From Lewinellaceae bacterium (GTDB lineage Bacteria; Bacteroidota; Bacteroidia; Chitinophagales; Saprospiraceae): DNA of 64,000 nucleotides. The notes below the pieces were generated by a model. It was not told the DNA's origin. It saw nothing but the letters and a program-made list of their open reading frames with translations, and did no database searches. The position numbers and the translations under genes were made by a program. The stretch's first letter is position 1; each line of letters opens with the position of its first letter. The stretch lies in assembly GCA_020636435.1 (NCBI GenBank), contig JACJXX010000001.1, positions 1,736,001 to 1,800,000 of the forward strand. Reading direction: 5' to 3'. Below are positions 1-9,300 of the stretch, piece after piece.

Positions 1-522
1 GGCGCAGTTGCCGGCAAGGATCATCAGGTCGGCCCACGAAATTTTCCTGCCGTATTTCTGTTTGACCGGCCAGAGCAGCAAGCGCGCCTTGTCGAGGTTC
101 GCATTGTCCGGCCAGCTATTGAGCGGCGCAAAACGCTGGGAGCCGGATCCCGCACCTCCACGGCCGTCGGCGATGCGGTAAGTACCCGCGCTGTGCCACG
201 CCATTCGAATGAAGAACGGCCCATAGTGGCCGTAGTCGGCTGGCCACCAGTCCTGGGATGTGGTCATCAGGTCGAACAGGTCTTTCTTCACGGCATCCAG
301 GTCGAGGGTCTTGAACTCTTCGGCGTAATTGAACTCCTCGCCCATCGGATTGGACAGGGAAGAATGTTGGCGGAGGATGTTCAAATTCAACTGATTGGGC
401 CACCAGTCGCGGTTGGCCCTGCCTGCGCCGGCGCTGTGCTTCAGGGCTCCACCAGTAAACGGGCACTTGCTCTCTTGGTTGATATTGTAAGCTGAGGTGC
501 CCGGATGTGCTTTATTTTCCAT
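1..522 (-). CDS. katG: Catalase-peroxidase KatG, N-terminal part (cut by window edge)
   Basis: The first 174 residues of a bifunctional haem catalase-peroxidase, which removes hydrogen peroxide; the family is about 730 residues, so about three quarters lie beyond base 1. The N-terminus has the family pattern (CPFTGG near residue 20, then RDWWPNQLNLNILRQ). The distal haem pocket is intact: Arg106, Trp109 and His110 in IRMAWHSAGTYR, followed by the ADGRGG loop. The ATG at 522-520 is supported by this N-terminal match and by a Bacteroidota-like -7 box about 30 bases upstream. The frame is open to the window edge, so there is no reason to call it broken. KatG acts in the cytoplasm; no OxyR-type regulator is visible next to it. 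Confidence 0.96.
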   Translation of the reverse strand, partial: MENKAHPGTSAYNINQESKCPFTGGALKHSAGAGRANRDWWPNQLNLNILRQHSSLSNPMGEEFNYAEEFKTLDLDAVKKDLFDLMTTSQDWWPADYGHYGPFFIRMAWHSAGTYRIADGRGGAGSGSQRFAPLNSWPDNANLDKARLLLWPVKQKYGRKISWADLMILAGNCA

Positions 523-551
523 TTTGGATAGGTTTTTATTATTTAAAGAAC

Positions 552-559
552 CAAATTTA
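552..559 (-). promoter_or_regulatory. Putative -7 promoter box of katG
   Basis: On the minus strand this reads TAAATTTG, an exact match to the Bacteroidota -7 consensus TAnnTTTG, about 30 bases upstream of the katG ATG. No clear TTG -33 box is seen at the usual spacing, so this is a motif match only. Confidence 0.4.
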
Positions 560-981
560 CAACAATCTTTTCGATAGTTTTTATCTATAAATCTTATGTG
601 GTTATCAATAAAATCTATGAATGTTATTGGTTGGATGATATCCTGAAAAGCCGCTTCCACAAAAACTGTACGGACGAAGGCTTGGTTTTGTGCTTCGGAA
701 AAACCTGCCAGGCCAGCACATACTGCCTTGGCTCATTTTGAAATGTCGAAAACTTACCCTGTGGCAGCATGCTTCCAGGGCTGCCGGGCCAGCCAGGAAG
801 GAGAACTGAAATGGAATTATTATCTTACCACCTCCAACGGCCACTCCACTGCCTCGGAGGTTAATTTATTTGGGGAGGAGATCCAGGAAATAGATGGCAA
901 ACTGAAGATCGGGACGTTGGAGACGCGGTTTGTAGCATTGAGGCAGTAGAAAGATCAAAACGTTGAAAAACTAAATTTTAA
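560..981. other. Intergenic stretch without a recognisable gene
   Basis: This region separates divergent katG and the oxidoreductase gene. It is AT-rich near katG. A frame open from a TTG at 728 to 951 on the plus strand could give about 73 residues ending in a plausible-looking tail (EVNLFGEEIQEIDGKLKIG). It has no good ribosome binding site and matches no family I recognise; it may be the 3' remnant of a lost gene. I see no repeat or RNA gene here. Confidence 0.3.
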
Positions 982-1983
982 ATGAAATCCATTGAATTCA
1001 CCGAATACGGCCCACCGGAAGTCCTTCAGGTCAAAGAGCGGGAAAAGCCCGTGCCGAAGGACGATGAAGCGCTCATCAAAGTGCAGGCGACATCCGTAAA
1101 CTACGGCGACCTCATCGCCCGGAATTTCAAAGCCATCACTCCCCGCAAATTCAACATGCCGCTGCTTTTCTGGTTTTTTGGAAAACTGTATTTTGGGTTC
1201 AGAAAACCAAAGATAACCACATTGGGCAGCGAGTATTCCGGGGTGATTGAATCTGTCGGGAAAGCGGTAAGCTCCTTTCAGCCGGGCGATCCCGTTTTTG
1301 GATACCTGGGGCAGGCCATGGGGGCGTACGCCGAATACATCTGCGTGCCGGAAAGCGGGGTGCTGGCCCCCAAGCCGGCCAATATGTCCTTTGAAGAAGC
1401 GGCGGCCATTCCTTATGGAGGCATTATGGCCTTTTATTTGCTTCAGAAAGCCAATATCCAGAAGGATCAAAAAGTGCTGATCAACGGAGCGTCCGGGAGC
1501 ATAGGCTCGGCGGCCATCCAGATCGCCAAACATTTTGGAGCGGAGGTAACGGCAGTATGCGGCACTCCCCGGTTGGAATATGTAAAAGCGCTGGGCGCGG
1601 ACAGAGCCATCGATTACACCAAAGAGGATTTCACGCAGGGCAATGAAACTTACGACTTCATTCTTGACGTGCTGGGCCGGGCTTCATTCTCCCGCTGCAA
1701 AAGGGTTTTGGCCCCCGACGGCCGCCTGCAGTTCGTCAGCTTTAAAATGAAACAGCTCCTTCAGATGCTGATGACCTCCGTGGCAGGCAAGAAGAAAGTA
1801 ATCTGTGCGATTGCCCCGGGAAGGGCCGAGGATTTGATTGCTGTCAAAGAGCTGATTGAAGCCGGCAAGATCAGATCGGTCATAGATAAAAGCTTTCCAC
1901 TGGAGCAGGCTGCCGAGGCGCACCGATACGCCGAGGAGGGGGGCAGGAGAGGGCCGGTGGTGATGCGGTTGACGAGGGAATGA
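982..1983 (+). CDS. Zinc-independent MDR family NAD(P)H:quinone/alcohol oxidoreductase
   Basis: A 333-residue medium-chain dehydrogenase/reductase of the quinone-oxidoreductase type, the usual length for the group. The N-terminal GroES-like domain (about residues 1-130) contains ATSVNYGDLIARN and GSEYSGVIESVG. The nucleotide-binding Rossmann domain has GASGSIGSAAIQIAKHFG around residues 170-187. The cysteine and histidine zinc ligands of classical alcohol dehydrogenases are not evident, which points to NADPH-dependent reduction of quinones or enones; the substrate is unknown. The ATG follows a purine-poor upstream region. The gene stands alone, with an inverted repeat downstream before the next gene. 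Confidence 0.88.
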   Translation: MKSIEFTEYGPPEVLQVKEREKPVPKDDEALIKVQATSVNYGDLIARNFKAITPRKFNMPLLFWFFGKLYFGFRKPKITTLGSEYSGVIESVGKAVSSFQPGDPVFGYLGQAMGAYAEYICVPESGVLAPKPANMSFEEAAAIPYGGIMAFYLLQKANIQKDQKVLINGASGSIGSAAIQIAKHFGAEVTAVCGTPRLEYVKALGADRAIDYTKEDFTQGNETYDFILDVLGRASFSRCKRVLAPDGRLQFVSFKMKQLLQMLMTSVAGKKKVICAIAPGRAEDLIAVKELIEAGKIRSVIDKSFPLEQAAEAHRYAEEGGRRGPVVMRLTRE

Positions 1984-2072
1984 AGGAATGAAACTGACAA
2001 CTGGTGTTGTCCGGGCAGGAGGTGGCGGAGTAGCTTGCGCTAAGGCCGCGGCCTTTCACTTCTATGAATAAC

Positions 2073-2178
2073 TATACTCAACGGCAATAGGTTTTGTGAA
2101 TTTGCTCTCCCCACCCCTTAAATCCCCTGAAGGGGAGAGCCGCCCATAAATGCACAAAACCTATTGCAACGCAGTATA
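2073..2178. repeat. Inverted-repeat element, 26-bp imperfect arms
   Basis: Arms at 2073-2098 and 2153-2178 pair over 26 bases with a block of four mismatches; the inner 14 bases (GCAATAGGTTTTGTG type) are perfect. Between them lies a smaller CTCTCCCC / GGGGAGAG hairpin. It sits just upstream of the S41 peptidase gene, so it could be a mobile remnant or affect its expression. Confidence 0.6.
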
Positions 2179-2209
2179 ATTTGTCCTAATATCTAAAAAT
2201 GTCTCTGAC

Positions 2210-3943
2210 GTGAAGAAATTATCAATACTCTCATTCCTGTTCCTCCTGCACAGCTGCGGGCGCGCCCAGGATCAGGACTGTTGCAACCCGGAGTTGTTCA
2301 GCCAGGTCATCGCCACCGTTCAGGACAACCACATCCGGCCGCTGCCCATAGACGACAGCCTGTCGGCAGCGGTGTTCCGCCATTTTTTATCAAAATTGGA
2401 AGAGGAAAAGGGCCTGCTGACGGAATCGGAGATCAATCAGCTGAAGGCCTATCAATTCGAAATTGACGATGATATGCTGAACCATGCCAACCACTTTTTT
2501 GAAGCGGCGTACGCTCTGTTGAACGCCGGGCTTGAAAAGAAAAGAAAGCCCAAAACGGAATGGTATCACGCCCTCATCAATTCTTATTTAGCCGTAAACG
2601 ACTATCAGTCCGCCTTTTTATCCACTGCCGAAAAGGAAAAGTGGGACGCCGCTTTCAATCGCTCCCTGGTGGGAACGGGTATCGGGTTTGATATCACTGA
2701 TACCTACCCCCGGATAACGGAAGTTTACCCCGGTGGCCCGGCATGGAAAACCAGGCGGGTAAAAGAAGGCGCCCGGCTGCTGGGCATTTCAACCGAAGAG
2801 GGCCAATTCATCGACTTTGCCGGCAGATCGGGCGATGAAGTGTCGGGTTGCCTCCGAGGAACTGCCGGCTCAACGGCTGACGTTAAAGTGTTGCAGCCCG
2901 GCGGCGAAACGGAACAAATCGCCATAACCAGAGTGCCCTATGCTTTGTCCCGGGCCATGGCCTGGGTGCTGGAAGGAGAGCCGGGCCAGCCCAGGGTAGG
3001 GTACGTCCGCCTGCCTCGGTTTTACGCCGGAGAACGGAGCTGCGCGGCGGATGTGCTGGCCCAACTGAGGTATCTGGCCAATCAAGGGGTGGAGGGCATC
3101 CTCTTCGACGTAAGAAACAACCAGGGCGGCTCTTCCCGGGAAGCCGTAACGCTCATAGGCTATTTCCTAACGGGCGAGCCCGTCATGCAGGCCCGGTATG
3201 CGGACGGTAATCACCGGGTGTTGATGGACGAAGACACGGCGGCTGAATTCTCGGGCAGGCTGATCGTCTTGGCCAATGAGAACAGCAGTTCCGCTTCCGA
3301 GCTGATGGCGGCCACCTTGCAGCAGTACGGGCGGGCCCTCATCGTCGGAAGCCAAACTTACGGCAAGGGCACCATGCAGCAATTTTTTACACTCGGCAAC
3401 GACAGCCGCGGGCAAAGCTACGGAGAGGTGAAGCTGACCATCGGCAATTTCTACGCCGGTAAGGGGTACGCTACGCAGTACAGAGGCGTGATGCCCGATA
3501 TCGGCCTGCCCGGTGAAAATAAATACCTCCTCACCGGGGAAAGAAAAGTGAAAAATGCATTGCAGTTCAGCCACCTACCGGATTATACCGAATCCCGGGA
3601 CACCTCATTACTGAAGGCCCTCCGCCGGAAAAGCCTGGCCCGGCAGGAGAAAAATGAATATTTCAAGGTAGTAGAAAAGAGAGCGCTGGAGAGAAGACGC
3701 AGAGATGAAAACGCCCTGGCCCGGCTGGATGATAAAGCTTACAAAGCCCAGGAGCGGGAGGCCATAGCCATTCAGAACGGGCCGGCGCCCCGCCTCGCCA
3801 TGGTATGGGAAGAACACCCCTCCGCAAGGCTGAAGGCCTACTGGGAAGAGAAAGTTTTAACGGATCGTTACCTGTTTGAAAGCTATTTGATCATGAATGA
3901 TTATCTTGAGCAGGAGTTGGTTATCGGGGAGGGCAAAGGTTAA
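2210..3943 (+). CDS. S41 family (tail-specific, CtpA/Prc-like) protease lipoprotein
   Basis: A 577-residue periplasmic or membrane-anchored serine protease of the C-terminal processing family, which degrades proteins from their C-termini. The N-terminus is a lipoprotein signal peptide with lipobox LHSC (Cys16). An N-terminal helical Prc domain (about 25-140) precedes a degenerate PDZ region (about 150-250) and the protease core. The Ser-Lys dyad is seen as Ser361 in ENSSSASE and Lys386 in TYGKGT, 25 residues apart as in Prc. A charged C-terminal helical part follows. The start is GTG: the nearby ATG at 2200 runs into a stop after four codons, and only the GTG gives the signal peptide. Confidence 0.92.
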   Translation: MKKLSILSFLFLLHSCGRAQDQDCCNPELFSQVIATVQDNHIRPLPIDDSLSAAVFRHFLSKLEEEKGLLTESEINQLKAYQFEIDDDMLNHANHFFEAAYALLNAGLEKKRKPKTEWYHALINSYLAVNDYQSAFLSTAEKEKWDAAFNRSLVGTGIGFDITDTYPRITEVYPGGPAWKTRRVKEGARLLGISTEEGQFIDFAGRSGDEVSGCLRGTAGSTADVKVLQPGGETEQIAITRVPYALSRAMAWVLEGEPGQPRVGYVRLPRFYAGERSCAADVLAQLRYLANQGVEGILFDVRNNQGGSSREAVTLIGYFLTGEPVMQARYADGNHRVLMDEDTAAEFSGRLIVLANENSSSASELMAATLQQYGRALIVGSQTYGKGTMQQFFTLGNDSRGQSYGEVKLTIGNFYAGKGYATQYRGVMPDIGLPGENKYLLTGERKVKNALQFSHLPDYTESRDTSLLKALRRKSLARQEKNEYFKVVEKRALERRRRDENALARLDDKAYKAQEREAIAIQNGPAPRLAMVWEEHPSARLKAYWEEKVLTDRYLFESYLIMNDYLEQELVIGEGKG

Positions 3944-3972
3944 AATCATTTTTCTTTAAAACAACAAAAAAC

Positions 3973-4089
3973 ATGAAAAACCAGGTGCTTTTATTAGCCG
4001 TTCTTTCAGGTTTGTTATTGCCCAATCTTTCAATTGCTCAAACCGCCGGCACTTTATCTTTTACGTTTACACCCGTTCTCCCAGAGTAA
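3973..4089 (+). pseudogene. Signal-peptide remnant of a DUF2271-like secreted protein
   Basis: A 38-codon frame that starts with a good signal peptide (MKNQVLLLAVLSG..LSIAQ) and continues QTAGTLSFTFTP before a stop. That start just after the cleavage site is characteristic of Bacteroidota DUF2271 secreted proteins, which normally run well over 150 residues. Here the frame ends immediately and the next gene starts 36 bases later, so the rest seems deleted. The family assignment is from memory of the N-terminal pattern and is an inference; it could also be a short peptide gene. Confidence 0.5.
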
Positions 4090-4124
4090 TGAAATAAAGT
4101 TTACCACTTTCCCCCACTGCTTAT

Positions 4125-5717
4125 ATGTCAAGCCTATTCCCTATCCGCGTAAAGAAAGGCGTTTACCGCCTGTTGTCCCTGATCCTACCAGTGGCCGTAA
4201 TGGCCTATGCCCGGGAGGCAACCATGCCGGAAAAGCACAACGTGGGTTTCGAAGTAATCTGGAAATACGACCATGCCCGGTCCTTTGCGAACGGCAAATA
4301 CGGAGAAAGCAAACGGCCCATAATGGCCTTTGTGTGGTATCCGGCAGATGAAACGAACAAAGCTCCTCTTACCTACGCCTCCTATTTTGAAAAAATGCCG
4401 GTCCCTCCCGAGCGCGATTCCCTGTTGTCGCAATTTTCGGAAGCGCTCAAGGAATACAGCATCAATTCCTTTAAAGAATACAGCATCGGCTGGCATTTTG
4501 AGGATTGGAACGCCGATGCCGAAAACGCCTTCGCCCAACTGCTGAAAACGCCGTTCCGGGCAGTGGAAAACGCGGCACCTGTACCCTCCGGAAATTTCCC
4601 GGTGATCCTCTACCATCCGGGCCTGGGAGGCAATGTAATGGAAAACGCAGCGCTGTGCGAACACCTGGCAGCCCGGGGCTACATCGTCATCAGTTCTTCT
4701 TATCATGCGCAGCAAAGCTGGGCCGACTACTTTTTCTGCGGAACGATCGCCAATTCTCTCGAGGATGTAGATTTCCTCATCAACGCCGTTGCCCCGTCCA
4801 TTCCCAACGCAGACCTAACCAGGATCGGGCTGATGGGCCACAGTTTCGGCGCCCAGGCAGGCTATGCGTATCTGGCCCGGGAAAACAACGTCATCGACGC
4901 ATTTGTGAGCCTGGACAACTCGTTTGATTACAAAACCATGGAAGAGATAGAATCTCCTTTCTACCGGAGCACCTCCTGGGGAGAGGTCAACGAAGCCTTG
5001 ACCAATGGTTACGACAATTGCCGGGCAACTGTGCTCAATATTTCCGGAACCCTGGACGATGGTTCCACGCCTGGCTACGAACTGGTAAAACGGCTTTTCA
5101 AAACGGACATTTACCTCGGAACGTTCTCCTACCCTATCCTGCACGAATCGTTTTTGTCGGAAGCTGCCCTGGCCTACCCGCTGGTGGCCCGCCACTACAG
5201 CGATTCCGCCGAGGTTGCCGCCCTGCGCCGGGATGCCAATGCTTATGAGCTGCTGGCCGGCGTCGTAACGGATTTTTTCGACCATAGCCTCAAAGGCGGG
5301 AAACTGAAAGAAACCCAGGGAAATGGCGAAATAAGCATTGCTTACCAACCGCCCTTATCCTTCCCGTCAAAGGACAGCGTGCTCAACCTCTATTCGGCCT
5401 ACGGAATAGATACGATAAAAACGCTTTACCGGCAATTTCAAAAAGTTTCTCCCCGGGCCAGAATGAATATCTTTCCCGTTTTGGCCCGGATGTCGGAAAA
5501 CAAAGAAACCGGCCGGACAATAGAATTTCTGAAGTTCTTACTGGGCTACCATCCCAATGACTGGAGGTTTCTGAAGCAAATTTCGGACAGCTACCTGGAT
5601 TTGAACGCAAAAAAAGAAGCCCGCTACTACTATCAACGCGCGTTAGATCATTGTGATGATTATGAGGCGCGGGCCGAAATAAAAGAGAAACTGCGGCTGT
5701 TGGAGGGAACGCCATGA
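4125..5717 (+). CDS. Secreted alpha/beta hydrolase with C-terminal helical repeat region
   Basis: A 530-residue hydrolase related to platelet-activating-factor acetylhydrolase and dienelactone hydrolase. A hydrophobic N-terminus (LLSLILPVAVMAYA) suggests export. The fold is visible as FPVILYHPGLGGN (oxyanion strand, about residues 160-172) and the nucleophile elbow GHSFG with Ser240. HESF near residue 345 may supply the catalytic His. After about residue 400 comes an alpha-helical tail with TPR character (FLKFLLGYHPNDWRFLKQ, ARYYYQRALDHCDDYEAR), an unusual addition for this family. The substrate is unknown; an ester of lipid or sugar is likely. It begins shortly after the leader remnant, which may have lost its body next to this gene. 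Confidence 0.82.
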   Translation: MSSLFPIRVKKGVYRLLSLILPVAVMAYAREATMPEKHNVGFEVIWKYDHARSFANGKYGESKRPIMAFVWYPADETNKAPLTYASYFEKMPVPPERDSLLSQFSEALKEYSINSFKEYSIGWHFEDWNADAENAFAQLLKTPFRAVENAAPVPSGNFPVILYHPGLGGNVMENAALCEHLAARGYIVISSSYHAQQSWADYFFCGTIANSLEDVDFLINAVAPSIPNADLTRIGLMGHSFGAQAGYAYLARENNVIDAFVSLDNSFDYKTMEEIESPFYRSTSWGEVNEALTNGYDNCRATVLNISGTLDDGSTPGYELVKRLFKTDIYLGTFSYPILHESFLSEAALAYPLVARHYSDSAEVAALRRDANAYELLAGVVTDFFDHSLKGGKLKETQGNGEISIAYQPPLSFPSKDSVLNLYSAYGIDTIKTLYRQFQKVSPRARMNIFPVLARMSENKETGRTIEFLKFLLGYHPNDWRFLKQISDSYLDLNAKKEARYYYQRALDHCDDYEARAEIKEKLRLLEGTP

Positions 5718-5777
5718 AGAAGTTTTTGTAAGGGCATAGGCCGTAAAAACAGGCTGAGAACAAAAACCAAAGATAAA

Positions 5778-6116
5778 ATGACCGACGATTTAAAACTCAC
5801 CCTGATCAAAAGCATTCATACCGCCATTTGGGTATTTTTCAATGTGGTAATATTTTATTTGCTGTACGCCGTTATTGTCGACAAAATCGACAAATGGGTT
5901 TGGATCTGCCTTGGATTGATTGCCATGGAAGGCCTTGTTCTGGTTGTTTTTAAGGCCATCTGCCCGGTTACCTTAATCGCCAGAAAGTACTCGGATTCCC
6001 AGCAACACAATTTTGATATTTATTTGCCCAACTGGCTGGCCCAATACAACAAGGAGATTTATACGACGATCGTTTTGATTGCAATTGTTATTTTGATCTA
6101 TCGGTTGTTCACTTAA
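5778..6116 (+). CDS. Small membrane protein, three transmembrane segments
   Basis: A 112-residue protein with hydrophobic stretches at about residues 14-34, 40-60 and 93-111. Between the second and third lies a polar loop with a conserved-looking CPVTLIARKYSD and NFDIYLPNWLA. This resembles small inner-membrane proteins that are common in Bacteroidota but I cannot name a family. It starts 60 bases after the hydrolase and could share its transcript. Function unknown. Confidence 0.7.
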   Translation: MTDDLKLTLIKSIHTAIWVFFNVVIFYLLYAVIVDKIDKWVWICLGLIAMEGLVLVVFKAICPVTLIARKYSDSQQHNFDIYLPNWLAQYNKEIYTTIVLIAIVILIYRLFT

Positions 6117-6122
6117 CCGGTC

Positions 6123-6244
6123 TTCGATATGTAGTCCCCAACTCCGGTTTTATGGTATTGCGGTGTTGCGGTTTTGCGGCCGAAATACCATAAAACCGAA
6201 ATACCTTAACACCCGGGATAGAAAGTTGGCGGCTACATATCGAA
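6123..6244. repeat. Nested inverted-repeat element (MITE-like)
   Basis: Outer arms 6123-6134 and 6233-6244 pair perfectly (TTCGATATGTAG), with partial pairing extending inward. Inner arms 6145-6159 and 6184-6198 are a perfect 15-bp inverted repeat (CGGTTTTATGGTATT). The element starts just after the stop of the membrane protein gene, so it could act as a terminator or be a small mobile element. Confidence 0.65.
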
Positions 6245-6338
6245 CTTGGGTTAAGAACCCGGAGAGAAATTGAGAAACATTGGACGTCCTGAACACACTC
6301 TTATACCTTGCAAGCATAGCAACTTCCCACAGATTTGC

Positions 6339-6346
6339 TATTTTTG
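6339..6346 (+). promoter_or_regulatory. Putative -7 promoter box of the 1410-residue cargo gene
   Basis: TATTTTTG matches the Bacteroidota consensus TAnnTTTG, 28 bases upstream of the ATG at 6375. A -33 TTG at the ideal spacing is not seen. Confidence 0.4.
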
Positions 6347-6374
6347 AAAAGATGCTCACTCAAAACCAAACCCT

Positions 6375-9300
6375 ATGGCACTCCTCTACCGCTCTATCCT
6401 GCTCATCTGTACTACATGCCTGCCGGGCAGCGGACTCCTGGCGCAAAATTGCACTCCCACCACCTATTATTTCCCGGCGGGCAATATCCCCTACGGCTAC
6501 AGCCTCGATAAAACCGCCGACGGCGGCTACATGCTGGTGGGGGCCCTAAACAACGCCACCCAAGGCACGGGGCGGGACGTCCACATCATCCGTTCGGACG
6601 CGTTCGGCAATGAGATATGGGCCCACACCTACAGCTGGGAAGGGGATGATACCGGGACGAGCATACGGCAACTGCCGGATGAAGGTTATGTGGTTGTGGG
6701 CACAACAGACAGCCCTTCGATCGCTTCGGCGAAAAGCAGTATCCTGTTGTTTCGGATCGATGCGGCGGGCAACCTGCTTTGGCAAACTACCTTCGGGTCG
6801 GGCGCCACTTCCAGCTATTCGGGAAACGATGTTGAAATAGCGCCGGACGGCAGTTTTATCATCGCCGGCGCCGTGGAGATAACAGGCTTCCAACAGACAA
6901 CCGGCGAAATGGTAATGATAAAAACCGATCCCGATGGGAATGTGCTGGCGCAACGCAGGCTGACCCTGTTCGTCCCCGATACACAAACCGGCCAGATTGG
7001 CCCGGGCAGAAGCAGCGCCCACAGCGTATTTTTCGGAGCCAACGGCGATTGTATCTTCACCGGGCTCACCCTGCCCCAAAGCCAGTTTTGGCCCACCGGG
7101 GGGTATTTGTCAGTGGTTAGAACCAGCCCGAACCTCGACATCATCTGGCAGCGGACGCCCCTCGACGGCTTCTGTGGCCTGCCCGCCGGCCGGGGCGGCC
7201 TGGAGTACGACGACGGCAGCCTTTATATTGTCATCGGCGAAGAATGGGGCGGCTGTTTTGATTATTTCACCGGTTCCCGCCTGGTCAAAATGGAAGGAAA
7301 CGGCAACTTCCTGTGGTCGAACCCCATGGGACTCGGCGAAGCCACCGATCTGATCACTGCGCCCGACGGCAACCTGGCCTTTTCCAAAACCAGAAATATC
7401 GCCAAAGTGGATACCTCCGGGGCCATCCTCTGGGAGAGCCCGCTGATTGCTTCTTTCTACAGCGGAGAAGGCAATAACCTGCGCACCACCGCCAATGGCG
7501 GTTACCTCTATTCCGGAAGGATCGGCCAGGCCGCCGTGCTGGTGGAGTTCGACTCCCTGGGCAACCACTGCACCAACACCCTGGAAGGCACGGTGTTCGT
7601 TGACGCTGACGGCGACTGCATCCGGGACAGCGCTGAAATACGGGTCGAAAACGCCATTCTGAAGGTTACGCCGGATGGCCAGTTTGCCAACACGGACGCC
7701 AACGGCTTCTTCCGGTTTCAGGTGGATAGCGGCGATTACAGCCTGCAGCTTTTCCCACCCAATGCACTATGGGAAATAGGCTGCCCGTTGACGACTACTT
7801 ATAACGGCTCTTTCGGCGGCTTCTACCAAACCGCTAACGGCCTGGATTTTGGCCTACAGCCACTGGAGGATTGCCCCCTGCTGAATTTGAAAGTCAATCT
7901 TCCCCGGGCAAGGACCTGTACGGAGACTTCCGTAAGCATCCACTACTGCAACGACGGCACGGTTGCTCAAACCGGCGTAAGCATAGAAGTGCAGCTGGAC
8001 CAAACGCTGAATTTCGTGGACGCCACCCGCCCCTGGGCCCTATCCGGAGACGTTTATACTTTCCAGCTTGGGAATCTGGATATCGGGCAATGCGGCTCCT
8101 TTAGCATTACCGTTTTTGTAGAATGTGGCACTGCGATCGGCAGCCAGGCCTGTGTTTCGGCCCGCATTCTGCCCGCCAACAATTGCACCCTGGAAGCCGG
8201 CCACGACCAGGACGAAAGCTGCCGGGTGGTCCGCAATTCCTACGACCCTAACGACAAGATCGTCAATGCCCGGGATACCGCCGGTTGCTGGCTGACGCCT
8301 CTGGATAAACTGGAATTTACCGTCCGCTTCCAGAATACGGGAAACGATACGGCCTACCGGGTAGTGATCCTGGATACCCTTTCCACTGGCCTCGATCTGT
8401 CCACTGTGCAGCCGGGGCCGGCCAGCCATCCCTACCGCTTTAAAGTACTGGGCCCCGATGTGCTGATGTTCATATTCGAAAACATCAACCTGCCGGACAG
8501 CACCACCAACCGGGCCGGCAGCCAGGGGCACGTGCAGTTTTCCATCCAACCCAACCGGGACTTAACCGATGGGGCCGCCATCCGCAATCAGGCGGCGATC
8601 TACTTCGACAGCAACGAGCCTATTATTACCGAAGAGGTGTTGCTTCCGCAATGTGTCCTGATCCCGCTCACAGTGGTGCAGGTAGTGAAGAACCCCGTTA
8701 CCGATTGCCGGGAGCATAACGGGCAACTGGAAATACAGGCCACCGGCGGCCTGAGCAGCTACGAGTACAGCATCGACGGCGGCCTGGCCTGGCAGGCAGA
8801 ACCGCTGTTCACGGGCCTGTCTCCCGGCCAGTATGAGGTCAGGGTAAGGGACGAAGCCGGCAACGAAGCGCCTTATTTCCAGAATCCGGTTGCGATCGTG
8901 GAATTCCTTCCGGAAATTCTGGAGGTGGAAACCCACGGCCCTTCCTCTTGTAGCGGTTCCGAAGGTACGGTCGAATTGCAGGTGCTCGCGCCGGGAGTGG
9001 TCTATTATAGCATCGACGGTGGCAACACCTTCCAGGAAACGCCTTTATTTGAGGGCCTTTCTCAGGGCGCCTATCAGGTTGTAGCTGTGAACGAATGCCT
9101 GGCCGGCGATACGGCTTCCAATATCGTCCTGACCGACCCGGACAGCCCGCAGATTCAGGAGGTTACCTGGCAGCATCCCGTTTGTGAAATGGCCAACGGC
9201 TCTATTCGGATACAGGCCAGCGGAGTACAAAACCTGAGCTACAGCGTCGACGGAGGGGCAACCTGGCTTTCAACCCGAAATATCGCCAACCTGAGTGCAG

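Noticed and set aside
1..522. Truncated katG pseudogene
   Set aside because: The gene simply runs off the window; the frame is open to the edge.
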